Below the pieces are notes generated by a model. It saw nothing but the letters and a program-made list of their open reading frames with translations. It did no database searches and was not told where the DNA came from. A DNA stretch of 64,000 nt from Mycolicibacterium anyangense (GTDB taxonomy: Bacteria; Actinomycetota; Actinomycetes; Mycobacteriales; Mycobacteriaceae). The position numbers and the translations under genes were made by a program. Shown here piece by piece: positions 48,052 to 56,271 of this stretch. The stretch's first letter is position 1. Every line of letters starts with the position of its first letter. Location of the stretch: the NCBI RefSeq assembly GCF_010731855.1, contig NZ_AP022620.1:3286001-3350000 (forward strand), in the 5' to 3' direction.

Positions 48052-50388
48052 CTACCTGATCGAGCCGCGGGCGCGCAGCTCCGCGATCTTCTCGACGCTG
48101 TAGCCGTGTCCGAGCAGCACCTCGTCGGTGTGCTGGCCGAGCGCGGGCGCAAGCCGGTGCGGCGCAGGCTTGGCGTCGCTGACCCGCACCATGACAGCCG
48201 ACTCCCGAACCATGCTTCCGTCGGCATCGGCGACTTCGGCGATACGCCCGATCGCCTGGTTGATCGGATCGCGGTGGAAGCTCCTGCTGTTGTTCTGCGA
48301 CTTGGGCACAATGGCCGCCACGCCCGCTGACCGCAGCACCTCGACCCAGTCCGCACTGTCTCGCTGGACAAGCACGTCGAAGATCATCTCTTCGAGTTCG
48401 TAGCGGTTCTCCATCCGCGCGTCATGGCTGGCAAAACGCGGATCCTCCAGAATCTCGACACCGAGAACCGGCTCGAGCCGGCGTATCTCGGCATCACTGA
48501 GCGCCACCAGACACACCCAGCCATCCCGGGTTTCGTAGAGCCGGTCCAGCGGACCGATACCGGTCTGCAGCGGATCGAGCCGTTGCGCCCCGAGCACGGT
48601 GCCGTCGTCCTGCCGCACGATGTGAGCGGCATGCGTCATGGTCGCGTTCAGCTGAGGGTTCTCCACGTAGCAGCCACCGCCGGCACGGTTGCGGTGCAGC
48701 AGAGCGGCCAGGATGCCGATGGCCCCGGTCAGGCCGTTACCCGGGTCCTCGTTGCCGATGGGCCACATCGGCGGGTTGAATTGGCCGGCCACCTCATAAC
48801 CGAGCCCGACGTAGCCCGACATCAACGGAGCGAACGACTGCCGCAACTTGTCCGGGCCCGAAGACCCCCATCCCGGCGCGTACAGGTAGACGGCTTCCGG
48901 ATTGAGATCGCGCACCTGCTCGTGGCCGAGTCCGACGCGGTCGGCGGCACCGGGACGCATGTTGTGCAGCACCACATCGGCCCACCGGATCAGTTCGTCA
49001 CGGGCAGGGTGCAGCTCAGGATCCTTGAGGTTCAGAGAAATTGCGCGCTTGCCGCACGATGCGGCCCGGAACGGCCGCTGGATTGCCCGCAACTGGTCAC
49101 CCAGCGTGGTCTCGAGCTTGATCACGTCGGCTCCGAGGTCGGCGAGCAGCCTGGAGCTGAACGGACCCGCGTAATAGGCGCCCGCGTCGAGGATTCGCAG
49201 ACCCTCGAGCAGGTACTGGTCGCCGGAGTCTGCGGTCGGGGTCTGGCTCTGGCCCTGGCTCTGGCCCGATACGCCGGCGGTCCATCGACCGTCGTGCTCG
49301 CCCACTTCCGGCGCTCCCGCTTCCGGCCGGTGGTCCAGGCCGGCGAACCTGATGGCAGGTGCCACCTGCTCCACCGTGCCGAACCGCGAGTCCTCGACCG
49401 TCACCACCATGCCGTTGTGGCGCACTTGCGGTTGGTCGAAGATTTCCCCGGGATGTAGCTCGGGGATCACCGCGACGTCGGCGTCGATGAGCCGCTTGAG
49501 CCACACGTCCCTGGGCTGGCTCTCGAAGATCGCCGGCACATCCTCGAGCAGGACCTTGCGCTCGTCTTCGTTGAGGGGAATTCTCATGTCGGAGCCGTCC
49601 GTGGCGACCTGCAGCCGGTCGTCGAGACCGAGTTCGCGGATCAATCGTCCGAAGGCCCCCACCGCACCGGTGTGGACGCCCAGGTACTCGTCGTCGGCGC
49701 AGCGGAAGGACCGTGAGACCAGTCGGATGCTGCCCGGCACGATCTGCGGTGCGGCACCGGCCTTGTCGGCGTCACCCCACATCATGCCCATGTAGCTGAG
49801 CGCACCGTCGACGAGTGAGGTCTGGACCAGTCGGCCGCGATGGTCTTCGTCGCGGCGGTAGAGCGCCGCCAGTGAACCGATGACCGCCAGGTTCGCCGCG
49901 CCGATACTGGCGAACGGCACGCCTTCGTAGATCGGCGCGGGCCGCAGGCCCACCTGTTCGGCCGTGACACCCACGTAGGACTGCACGACGGCCTCATGCC
50001 CGGGCACCTCGGCAAGGGTGCCGTCCTCACCGAATCCGGTGATCGCGGTATAGACCAGGCGAGCAAACCGCTCGTGGACGCGCACCCAGTCGACGCCGAG
50101 CCGTTCGGCCACGCCGGGTCGCCAGCTGGTGACGAAGAGGTCTGCCGACCCGAGCATGTCGAACAGCTGAGCGCGGTCGGCGTCCTTCTTCAGGTCGAGC
50201 TGCACGCTTTTCTTGCCGCGGTTGAAGACGGCATACTCCGTCGCCAACACGTCGCGCAGCGGGTCGCCGCCGGGGGGCTCCACCCACCAGACCTCGGCTC
50301 CGTAGTCGGCGAGCATCCCGGTGGCCCGCGGGCCCGCCAGCCCCCTGGTGCAGTCGATCACCCTGATTCCATGGAGCGGACCGCTCAC
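48052..50388 (-). CDS. Tandem double-domain CoA-transferase family III (CaiB/BaiF)
   Basis: This 778-residue protein holds two complete family III domains (about 3-360 and 392-775), joined by a Gln/Ser-rich linker (SGQSQGQSQTPTADSG). Each begins with the fold's GIRVIDC / GLRILDA stretch and the ADYGAEVWWVEPPGGD / LADLGADVIKLETTLGD element. The first has an aspartate at the catalytic position (TSLVDGALSYMG). The second has asparagine there (NPQLNATMTHA). The first domain should transfer CoA between acids; the second may be structural. It is divergent from a TetR gene, which may regulate it. Confidence 0.88.
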   Translation of the reverse strand: MSGPLHGIRVIDCTRGLAGPRATGMLADYGAEVWWVEPPGGDPLRDVLATEYAVFNRGKKSVQLDLKKDADRAQLFDMLGSADLFVTSWRPGVAERLGVDWVRVHERFARLVYTAITGFGEDGTLAEVPGHEAVVQSYVGVTAEQVGLRPAPIYEGVPFASIGAANLAVIGSLAALYRRDEDHRGRLVQTSLVDGALSYMGMMWGDADKAGAAPQIVPGSIRLVSRSFRCADDEYLGVHTGAVGAFGRLIRELGLDDRLQVATDGSDMRIPLNEDERKVLLEDVPAIFESQPRDVWLKRLIDADVAVIPELHPGEIFDQPQVRHNGMVVTVEDSRFGTVEQVAPAIRFAGLDHRPEAGAPEVGEHDGRWTAGVSGQSQGQSQTPTADSGDQYLLEGLRILDAGAYYAGPFSSRLLADLGADVIKLETTLGDQLRAIQRPFRAASCGKRAISLNLKDPELHPARDELIRWADVVLHNMRPGAADRVGLGHEQVRDLNPEAVYLYAPGWGSSGPDKLRQSFAPLMSGYVGLGYEVAGQFNPPMWPIGNEDPGNGLTGAIGILAALLHRNRAGGGCYVENPQLNATMTHAAHIVRQDDGTVLGAQRLDPLQTGIGPLDRLYETRDGWVCLVALSDAEIRRLEPVLGVEILEDPRFASHDARMENRYELEEMIFDVLVQRDSADWVEVLRSAGVAAIVPKSQNNSRSFHRDPINQAIGRIAEVADADGSMVRESAVMVRVSDAKPAPHRLAPALGQHTDEVLLGHGYSVEKIAELRARGSIR

Positions 50389-50460
50389 CGAACTACCTCC
50401 AGTTGTTGGGTTCTACGAGAGCCAATGTAGGAAGTCGCCACCCACTGCAGTACCGCCATC

Positions 50461-50488
50461 GGTGGAAACGTCGATTTCAATTTCCACC
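50461..50488. promoter_or_regulatory. Inverted repeat between CoA-transferase and TetR genes
   Basis: GGTGGAAA at 50461-50468 and TTTCCACC at 50481-50488 are perfect 8-bp arms with a 12-nt spacer. The repeat sits in the 188-bp divergent region, 72 bp before the CoA-transferase start and 88 bp before the TetR start. It is a plausible TetR operator controlling both. Confidence 0.5.
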
Positions 50489-50576
50489 CTGGCCGCTGGG
50501 CAGACGAGCCGATCTGTCATCTGGCATCGTCGCCCGGGATTACCCTGTTGGCGGGCGTCCAAGAGAGGGGAGAACA

Positions 50577-51221
50577 ATGAGCCCCGCGAACAGGCCCCGC
50601 GCGCGGCAGCAGCCTGCAGCTGCCGAAGCACGCACAGACATAGCCGAGTCCGAACGCAGCCGGTTGCTCACTGCCGCAACGGAGGTCATGCAGCGCAATG
50701 GCTGGTGGGGATTCAAGGTGGACAGCGTCTTGCGCCAGGCTGGCTTGTCGACACGAAGTTTCTATCGGCACTTCCACAAGAAGAGCGACCTCTTGGTGGC
50801 GCTGTTCGAAGATGAACTCGGCGCGTCAGCCATCTCACTGCGACGCGCGACGGCCGCCGTCGAGACGCCGTCGGAAAAAGTTCGGGCGTATATCGCCGCG
50901 GCCCTGGACGCGGCCTACCAGAAAGATCTGGCCAAGCCGTTGTCACTGGTCGCTTCGCACTGGCGGGAGATGCTGCTCGAGAATCCGGACGCCTTCGAGC
51001 GCTGCATCGCGGAGGTGATGGCGCCTCTCGTGGAGGCCATCCAAGCCGGTATCGCGACAGGCGAGTTCACCTCAGAGGATCCCGAGGCAGATGCCGTGGC
51101 GGTGTTCTATCTGGTGGCCGGGATGACAGCCGATCAGGCAAGCCTGGGCGGCACGACCCCGCGGGAGCAACTCGAGCACGTCTTGATGCCGTTCATCCAA
51201 CGGGCAATTGGACTGCAGTAG
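50577..51221 (+). CDS. TetR-family regulator (paralog 1)
   Basis: This 214-residue protein starts at the ATG after AGAGGGGAG. The DNA-binding domain is RLLTAATEVMQRNGWWGFKVDSV with the recognition helix in LSTRSFYRHFHKKSDLL. The ligand domain is shared with the second TetR at 52491-53132 (both end in PFIxRxIG). It is divergent from the CoA-transferase gene and likely controls it. Confidence 0.9.
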   Translation: MSPANRPRARQQPAAAEARTDIAESERSRLLTAATEVMQRNGWWGFKVDSVLRQAGLSTRSFYRHFHKKSDLLVALFEDELGASAISLRRATAAVETPSEKVRAYIAAALDAAYQKDLAKPLSLVASHWREMLLENPDAFERCIAEVMAPLVEAIQAGIATGEFTSEDPEADAVAVFYLVAGMTADQASLGGTTPREQLEHVLMPFIQRAIGLQ

Positions 51222-51239
51222 AGGCCAATTCGCAGAGAC

Positions 51240-51683
51240 TCAGCACGCAACCTTGATGCGAAATGTTCCGGTGGTGCGAGCACTGGGGTTGTCGGCGTTG
51301 AATCCGTACGCCTCGCCGTCAAGGTCGAAGGTAGCGCCAGAGGTCTTCAGATTCCCACTACCGTCGAGGCCCTGCCAGTAGCTGCCGGTGAATCCGCCAA
51401 GATTGCGGATGCTCACCGATTTGGTTGTCAGACCGTGGCTGTTGTCAAGGACTGTCGTGGTCCCGGCCGATACGTCACCGGTGCTGATCGTGGTGAGGTT
51501 GCCATTTCGGACGCACGACACCGCACTGGTCTTGCCGAGATCCTGCCCGTTGACAGTGACCGATGCGGTTCCGACAGCGAGCTCGCCGGAGCGCAGAGCC
51601 GGTTCGGCAGGAGTACTCGAACACGCTGACAGCACTACTAGACACGCCGCTGCACAAGCGATGACGACACCGTGTTGCTCCAC
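51240..51683 (-). CDS. LpqH-like (19 kDa antigen family) lipoprotein
   Basis: The start is the GTG at 51683, giving a 147-residue precursor with a hydrophobic signal and lipobox VLSAC near residues 17-21. The mature part follows the mycobacterial 19 kDa pattern: ASVTVNGQDLGKTSAVSCVRNGN, TTVLDNSHGLTTKSVSIRNLGGF, YGFNADNPSARTTGTFRIKVAC at the end. The two conserved cysteines are kept. It is cell-envelope anchored. It is convergent with TetR paralog 1 (18 bp) and divergent from the Phd-like gene. Confidence 0.85.
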   Translation of the reverse strand: MEQHGVVIACAAACLVVLSACSSTPAEPALRSGELAVGTASVTVNGQDLGKTSAVSCVRNGNLTTISTGDVSAGTTTVLDNSHGLTTKSVSIRNLGGFTGSYWQGLDGSGNLKTSGATFDLDGEAYGFNADNPSARTTGTFRIKVAC

Positions 51684-51831
51684 CAGGCCAAGGTAGCGAC
51701 CTGACGCAACAGGGTGTAGCACTTCATGGAAGATCGACTGGGAACGCCATTTCGGGCCGTTGCAAACGCGGTTCTCGAAACGGTGATGGCAATCAGTCGC
51801 CACCGGACCTCAGCGCAACCAGAATGAACTG

Positions 51832-52140
51832 ATGATCGAGACGATCGGCGTGGGTCAGCTCCGCGCCGACACATGTAGATACTTGCAGCGGGTGGCAGGC
51901 GGCGACACGCTGCAGGTGATTCGGCGCGGCCGGGTAGCCCTTCGTATCGAGCCGGTTTCGCACCAACAGGTGACATCACAACGACAGCAGGAAATGTCCG
52001 GCACGCAAGTGATTGCCGTTCAGCTTTCCCACCTGCGGTCGCAAGCCTCGCGCTACCTCGACCAGGCCGGCTCCGGTTGCACCATGCATGTGTACCACCG
52101 GGGCCAGCGGCTCGCGCAGATCCGTTCGGCCGGCCACTAG
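51832..52140 (+). CDS. Tandem Phd/YefM-like protein
   Basis: This 102-residue protein consists of two similar halves. IGVGQLRADTCRYLQRVAGGD...VIRRGRVALRIEP and IAVQLSHLRSQASRYLDQAGSG...VYHRGQRLAQIRS both follow the Phd/YefM antitoxin N-domain. The C-terminal toxin-binding tails are absent. No toxin gene of known type is adjacent. A small membrane protein starts in the stop codon (TAGTG). It may be an orphan antitoxin or a DNA-binding regulator. Confidence 0.65.
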   Translation: MIETIGVGQLRADTCRYLQRVAGGDTLQVIRRGRVALRIEPVSHQQVTSQRQQEMSGTQVIAVQLSHLRSQASRYLDQAGSGCTMHVYHRGQRLAQIRSAGH

Positions 52141-52472
52141 TGTTGCCAATCAGTCAGTCCGTCGCCGGATGGCTTCTCATACTGGCTGCAATTGTCGTGT
52201 TCGTGGCGTCCTTCGCAGCTCGGGCATTACTTCGCCGACACCGCGAGAGAAAGCGTATCGCAGCCCCGCTCAACGCAATCCGCAGGAGCTGGCTGGCCAA
52301 ACTGTTCCTGGGCACGGCACCCGGCGTCCAGGGTCCACTAGATGACGGCGACATCGACACTCTGACCCTCATCCCGGCGATGGCTGTCTGCGCGGCGGCC
52401 TCTCTGGCCGGAATATCCCTCATCGCAGCCGAATCATTCGGCATCGAACTCCGAATCTTCACTGCCGGGTGA
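52140..52472 (+). CDS. Small membrane protein coupled to the Phd-like gene
   Basis: This 110-residue protein has GTG overlapping the previous TAG by one base. A transmembrane segment lies at residues 8-26 (AGWLLILAAIVVFVASFAA), followed by a strongly basic stretch (RRHRERKR). A second hydrophobic segment lies near residues 79-99. It is not recognised as a member of any family. Coupling to an antitoxin-like gene and upstream position to a TetR gene (18-bp gap) make a three-gene unit. Confidence 0.6.
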   Translation: MLPISQSVAGWLLILAAIVVFVASFAARALLRRHRERKRIAAPLNAIRRSWLAKLFLGTAPGVQGPLDDGDIDTLTLIPAMAVCAAASLAGISLIAAESFGIELRIFTAG

Positions 52473-52490
52473 ACTACCGAACGATGCGAC

Positions 52491-53132
52491 ATGTCGTCTG
52501 ATTCCGAGAACCAACAATCCAGCTCCCCCGAGAGTGGAACCGCTCCCGGGCACTCAGTCGACGAGCGCGACCGGCTGCTTTCCGCGGCCATGCAGGTGCT
52601 CGAACGCAGCGGGTGGTGGGGGTTCAAAGTCGACAGCGTACTCAAGATGGCCGGCCTTTCCACCCGCAGCTTCTATCGGCATTTCGGCAAGAAGACCGAT
52701 CTGCTGCTCGCGCTGTTGGAACGTCAGTTCGCCAATAATGCTGTGTGGCTTCGGCAGCACACCGATGCGGTAACCACGCCCTACGCGAAAGTGTTCGCCT
52801 ACGTCGGGGCGTTGCTCGACATGGCGTATCTCGACGACAAGCGCCGGCCAACCTCGTTGTTCGGGTCACATTGGCGCGAACTGATGCCCAGCTACCCCGA
52901 GGAACTCGAGCGTTGCATCGAGCTCGTGATCGCGCCGTTGGCCGAGGCAATCTTCGAGGGCACAGCATCCGGGGAGTTCGACTCCGACGATCCGGTTGAC
53001 GACGCCCGGGCGATCTACTTCCTGGTCGCCAGTGTGACAGCCGATCAGGCCACGCTGCGCCCGGCCACTCCCCGCGACGAGATCGAACACATGCTGTTGC
53101 CGTTCATCGCCCGGATAATCGGTCCGCACTAG
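52491..53132 (+). CDS. TetR-family regulator (paralog 2)
   Basis: This 213-residue paralog of the regulator at 50577-51221 has the same recognition segment (GWWGFKVDSVLKMAGLSTRS, FYRHFGKKTDLL) and a similar C-terminal domain ending PFIARIIG. Because it follows the Phd-like and membrane genes closely, it is likely in their operon. It lies 3 bp from the end of the CAP gene and the mce operon, so mce genes are possible targets, by position only. Confidence 0.88.
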   Translation: MSSDSENQQSSSPESGTAPGHSVDERDRLLSAAMQVLERSGWWGFKVDSVLKMAGLSTRSFYRHFGKKTDLLLALLERQFANNAVWLRQHTDAVTTPYAKVFAYVGALLDMAYLDDKRRPTSLFGSHWRELMPSYPEELERCIELVIAPLAEAIFEGTASGEFDSDDPVDDARAIYFLVASVTADQATLRPATPRDEIEHMLLPFIARIIGPH

Positions 53133-53135
53133 CGC

Positions 53136-53639
53136 TCAGTGGGCCGAATCGTCACCCTTTCCGTAGACGGCAACCACCACGCTGCGATCAAAACTGTTCT
53201 CCGACCACACACCGATGTCGCGGTTGCTGCAGTCGGTCATGATCTTGTAGTAGTCGGCCCGGTAGTACCACTGATTGAGGATCTCAAGATTGTTGATGGC
53301 CAGGGCCGGGTTGATGGCGACCGTTTCCGACACGGCGCCAACGTAACCGGCGTTCTTGGCCCGGTCCTGCGCGGTCGAACCGTCAGAGCCGATGTCACCA
53401 TCGAGGGCCTGATTGTTCAGCACGTCCTCGGTCTGCCACTGCGCAGCAAGCCGCAGTTTGGGATTGATCTTGATCGTCGCCTGGCAGCCGGCCTGCTGCT
53501 GCAGCGTAATGACGTTGGCGACGACACTCTTGTTCAGCCGGGCATTGTCGGCCTGTGCGAGCGGCGGCACCGGTAGCGCTGCCACCGATAACACTGCGCA
53601 GGTCGCGACAGCCATCCGCCTCAGGAATCTTCTACTCAC
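53136..53639 (-). CDS. Secreted CAP-domain protein at the end of the mce operon
   Basis: This 167-residue protein has a signal peptide (MRRMAVATCAVLSVAALPV-like, cleavage near AQADN). It is followed by a CAP/SCP-type domain: LNKSVVANVITLQQQAGC, LRLAAQWQTEDVLN, and C-terminal DRSVVVAVYG. Two cysteines could pair. It lies 20 bp after the second Mce-associated gene on the same strand, so it is probably co-transcribed. It may assist in lipid handling, by analogy only. Confidence 0.72.
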   Translation of the reverse strand: MSRRFLRRMAVATCAVLSVAALPVPPLAQADNARLNKSVVANVITLQQQAGCQATIKINPKLRLAAQWQTEDVLNNQALDGDIGSDGSTAQDRAKNAGYVGAVSETVAINPALAINNLEILNQWYYRADYYKIMTDCSNRDIGVWSENSFDRSVVVAVYGKGDDSAH

Positions 53640-53659
53640 GCAGCCACGCCCTTCATGTG

Positions 53660-54250
53660 TCAGATCGGCTCAAAGCCCGAGATCAACCACCGGTCGGCGA
53701 TCTTGTCCAAGGTGACCCGCACGCTCGAGGAACTATCAGCTGGAGCAGCGTTGCCGATGGTGGTCTTCTGGTCGACGAAAACGATTACCACTGCGTGGCT
53801 TTCGCTCGCAGATACCGATCCCGCCGACGGTACCGTCGCGACGACCGAGATGTTCTTCTGCTTCGATCCCGGTATTACGACGTCGCTGATCAGCTTGCTG
53901 TACTGGTCCCGAAAAGATCCGGTGAGCCGCCCCCGAGCAGCGTCCAGATCTTGGTCCACCGTGGTCCACTGATAGCTCAGGAGAGCGGCGGTGCTGTCGC
54001 GGGCTGCCGCGACAGCACCCGTTGCCGCCGTGACCGAATCGCGGGCCGAGGAATCCTCCCATCGAAGAAACCCTGCGCCCAGCGCCAACCCCAGCGCGAT
54101 GACCGGCAATGCCACGTAGCCGATCACACGACCCCAGCGGTCCCGGTTCTTGCGGGGGGCATCAGGAATCATGTCGACCAGCTCATCGCCCGGCAGCCTA
54201 CGGGGCTCGGTGCTGTCCTCCTGGAGTTCCTCGACAGGGTGCGCGGTCAC
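53660..54250 (-). CDS. Mce-associated membrane protein (second)
   Basis: This 196-residue protein has a single N-terminal transmembrane segment (VIGYVALPVIALGLALGAGF, residues about 42-61) and an extracytoplasmic domain with the pattern of Mce-associated proteins (STAALLSYQWTTVDQDL, LTGSFRDQYSKLI). It starts with GTGA overlapping the first Mam gene's stop. Such proteins stabilise or assist Mce complexes (family knowledge). Confidence 0.82.
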   Translation of the reverse strand: MTAHPVEELQEDSTEPRRLPGDELVDMIPDAPRKNRDRWGRVIGYVALPVIALGLALGAGFLRWEDSSARDSVTAATGAVAAARDSTAALLSYQWTTVDQDLDAARGRLTGSFRDQYSKLISDVVIPGSKQKNISVVATVPSAGSVSASESHAVVIVFVDQKTTIGNAAPADSSSSVRVTLDKIADRWLISGFEPI

Positions 54251-54837
54251 CGGACGAACTCCACATCGGCAACCTTGATCGCCTGCCCGACCCGCTGGAC
54301 GTCGATCCGCATCCGCCAGCCCTGCACCCTGTGGGTATTCGGATCATTCGGACTTGCAGTCTTGACCTGCACCGCGACAATGACTTTCGCCCAATCGGGT
54401 CCGACGGACTCCAGCCCGGCCTCGACGATTGATCCCACCGAGACGGACTGGGTTCTCTTGATCACCTCCACCAACGGCTGCGAGCGCTGCTGGAAGTCGT
54501 CGTGGAATTTGCCCGTGGCCGAACCAAGGACACGGGCAACGTCGGCATCCACCTTGGTGTAGTCCATGCTGGTCAGATCCACCGCAGCTTGCCGCCCTGC
54601 CTGTAGAAAATCCGCCCGCTGATGCTCGGCTTCACGAGAGCCGTGTGCGCGGTAGCCAAGCCAGCAGACCAACCCGAGAAGTACCACGACCGTGACTGCT
54701 CCAAGTAACAACGCTTGGCGCACCGGCCGTCCCGCCAGCGATGGCTGGACACCTGGAGATGGACTGTCCGAAGCGGCTACCTCCGCATCGACCGGGTCCC
54801 TCAGTTGGCTGGCGGTGGTGTCAACATCGACTGCCAC
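54247..54837 (-). CDS. Mce-associated membrane protein (first)
   Basis: This 196-residue protein has a transmembrane segment at about residues 42-64 (ALLLGAVTVVVLLGLVCWLG) and a Mam-type outer domain (DLTSMDYTKVDADVARVLG, TGKFHDDFQQRSQPL). Its GTG start at 54837 overlaps the mceF 3' end by 37 nt, unusually long. A later start would remove only the short N-terminal tail. Confidence 0.82.
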   Translation of the reverse strand: MAVDVDTTASQLRDPVDAEVAASDSPSPGVQPSLAGRPVRQALLLGAVTVVVLLGLVCWLGYRAHGSREAEHQRADFLQAGRQAAVDLTSMDYTKVDADVARVLGSATGKFHDDFQQRSQPLVEVIKRTQSVSVGSIVEAGLESVGPDWAKVIVAVQVKTASPNDPNTHRVQGWRMRIDVQRVGQAIKVADVEFVR

Positions 54838-56270
54838 GTTTTCTCCTGCGTTGCGTTCTGCGCCAGATCGGCCTGGGTATACACCTTTCCGTCGGGAGCG
54901 ACATAGGAACCGGTCGCCTGATCGTATTGCGCGACGGCAAGCGCCGGATTTGGCGGTGGTGCCGACTCCGAAGCGGCAGCTTTGACGGGGTTGGGAATCA
55001 GGAACTCCAGCTGCGGAACATCCTGGCCGGAGTCCGTCGCATTGGGATCGCCCTTCCAGTTCGCGCCGTCGTTGAGCGGTACGTACTCCTTGTCGCTCTC
55101 ACACATCTTCACCGTCGGCGCGCGCTTGCCGGGCTTGGTCTCACACGGCAGGTTTCGAACTCCGCGCACATCCTGCTGGGCATCCTGAGGAACCCGGCAG
55201 TAGATATCACCCTCGATCCTCTCCGGCGCATCGGTGAGTGCCGGGCTACGCCGCTGGGAGGCGGGCAGATAGCCGGTCGTGCATGGCTGCGGAAGGTTCA
55301 CATCGAGGTTGAAGTCCAGATACCCTTCGTGGTGACCCGGATTGGTCTTGTTGGCGACAAAGCTGCCAGCCCCCAGTGCGGTCGTTTGTGGCACCAACAC
55401 GAGGAGTTGTTCCAGACCGTCCTGGTAGGTGATCGCGACGCGGCCGACGGTGACCAAATTGGCCAGCAAGACCGGCAACGTGGGTTTTACCCGCTCGAAC
55501 AACTGACGTGCCTCGTCAACCGCCGGACCGGCATTGTTGAGCACTCCCGTCACCGCTGCATCGTGGTCACGCAACTGCGCGGTGACGTCGGCGAGATGTG
55601 CTGCCCACGCCTGAACCTCGCCGCCGGTATCGGCTTGCGAGTCGAGCAGCGGCGCCGATTGATCGATGAGCGTGGTCAACGAGTCGAGATTGGCCCTGCC
55701 GTCGATCGCCAGGCTGGTCGACCCCTTGACCAGCCGGGAGAACTCCGGGCCCAATCCGCCCAGTGCGGTGTAAGACTCGTCGATCGCGGTCTTCAAGCTG
55801 TCATGCGGTATCGCCTTGAGGCCGCGGTTGGTGGCGTCGAGCACCGCGTCGATGGCGGGCGGAACGGAGGTGTCCTTGAGCGGGATCACCGCCCCGTTCT
55901 TCAGCGGCGGCGACGTGTCATCCTTGGGCAGCAGAGCCACATACTGCTCACCCAAAGCCGACTGACTGTGTACCTCCGCTTCGAGATTGGAGGGAATCCG
56001 CACTCCGTCATACATCGACAACACCGCTGCGACATGGCCGTTGTCGGTCAGGCCAACCGATTCCACCTTGCCCACCTGGGTGCCGCGATAGGTGACGTTG
56101 CCGGAGGGGTAGAGCCCGGCCGAGCGGGGCAGTTCCATGGTGACGGTGTAGCGCCCCACCCCGAACATCGCCGGCAGCTTGATGTAGCCGAAGACGAGAA
56201 CGAGTCCAAAGACCAAGGCAACGACGGCAAAGATCGCGAGCTGAATCTTGATACGTCTGCTCAGATGCAT
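54801..56270 (-). CDS. mceF: Mce family protein F
   Basis: This 489-residue protein has an N-terminal membrane anchor (about 10-32) and an MlaD/Mce domain (TVTMELPRSAGLYPSGNVTYRG, VGKVESVGL). A helical middle part and a long C-terminal tail follow. It is the last of the six Mce subunits, which together build a lipid channel across the periplasm. The start follows the mceE stop by one base. The operon number (mce1 to mce4 or another) cannot be told from the window. Confidence 0.9.
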   Translation of the reverse strand: MHLSRRIKIQLAIFAVVALVFGLVLVFGYIKLPAMFGVGRYTVTMELPRSAGLYPSGNVTYRGTQVGKVESVGLTDNGHVAAVLSMYDGVRIPSNLEAEVHSQSALGEQYVALLPKDDTSPPLKNGAVIPLKDTSVPPAIDAVLDATNRGLKAIPHDSLKTAIDESYTALGGLGPEFSRLVKGSTSLAIDGRANLDSLTTLIDQSAPLLDSQADTGGEVQAWAAHLADVTAQLRDHDAAVTGVLNNAGPAVDEARQLFERVKPTLPVLLANLVTVGRVAITYQDGLEQLLVLVPQTTALGAGSFVANKTNPGHHEGYLDFNLDVNLPQPCTTGYLPASQRRSPALTDAPERIEGDIYCRVPQDAQQDVRGVRNLPCETKPGKRAPTVKMCESDKEYVPLNDGANWKGDPNATDSGQDVPQLEFLIPNPVKAAASESAPPPNPALAVAQYDQATGSYVAPDGKVYTQADLAQNATQEKTWQSMLTPPPAN

Positions 56271-56271
56271 G

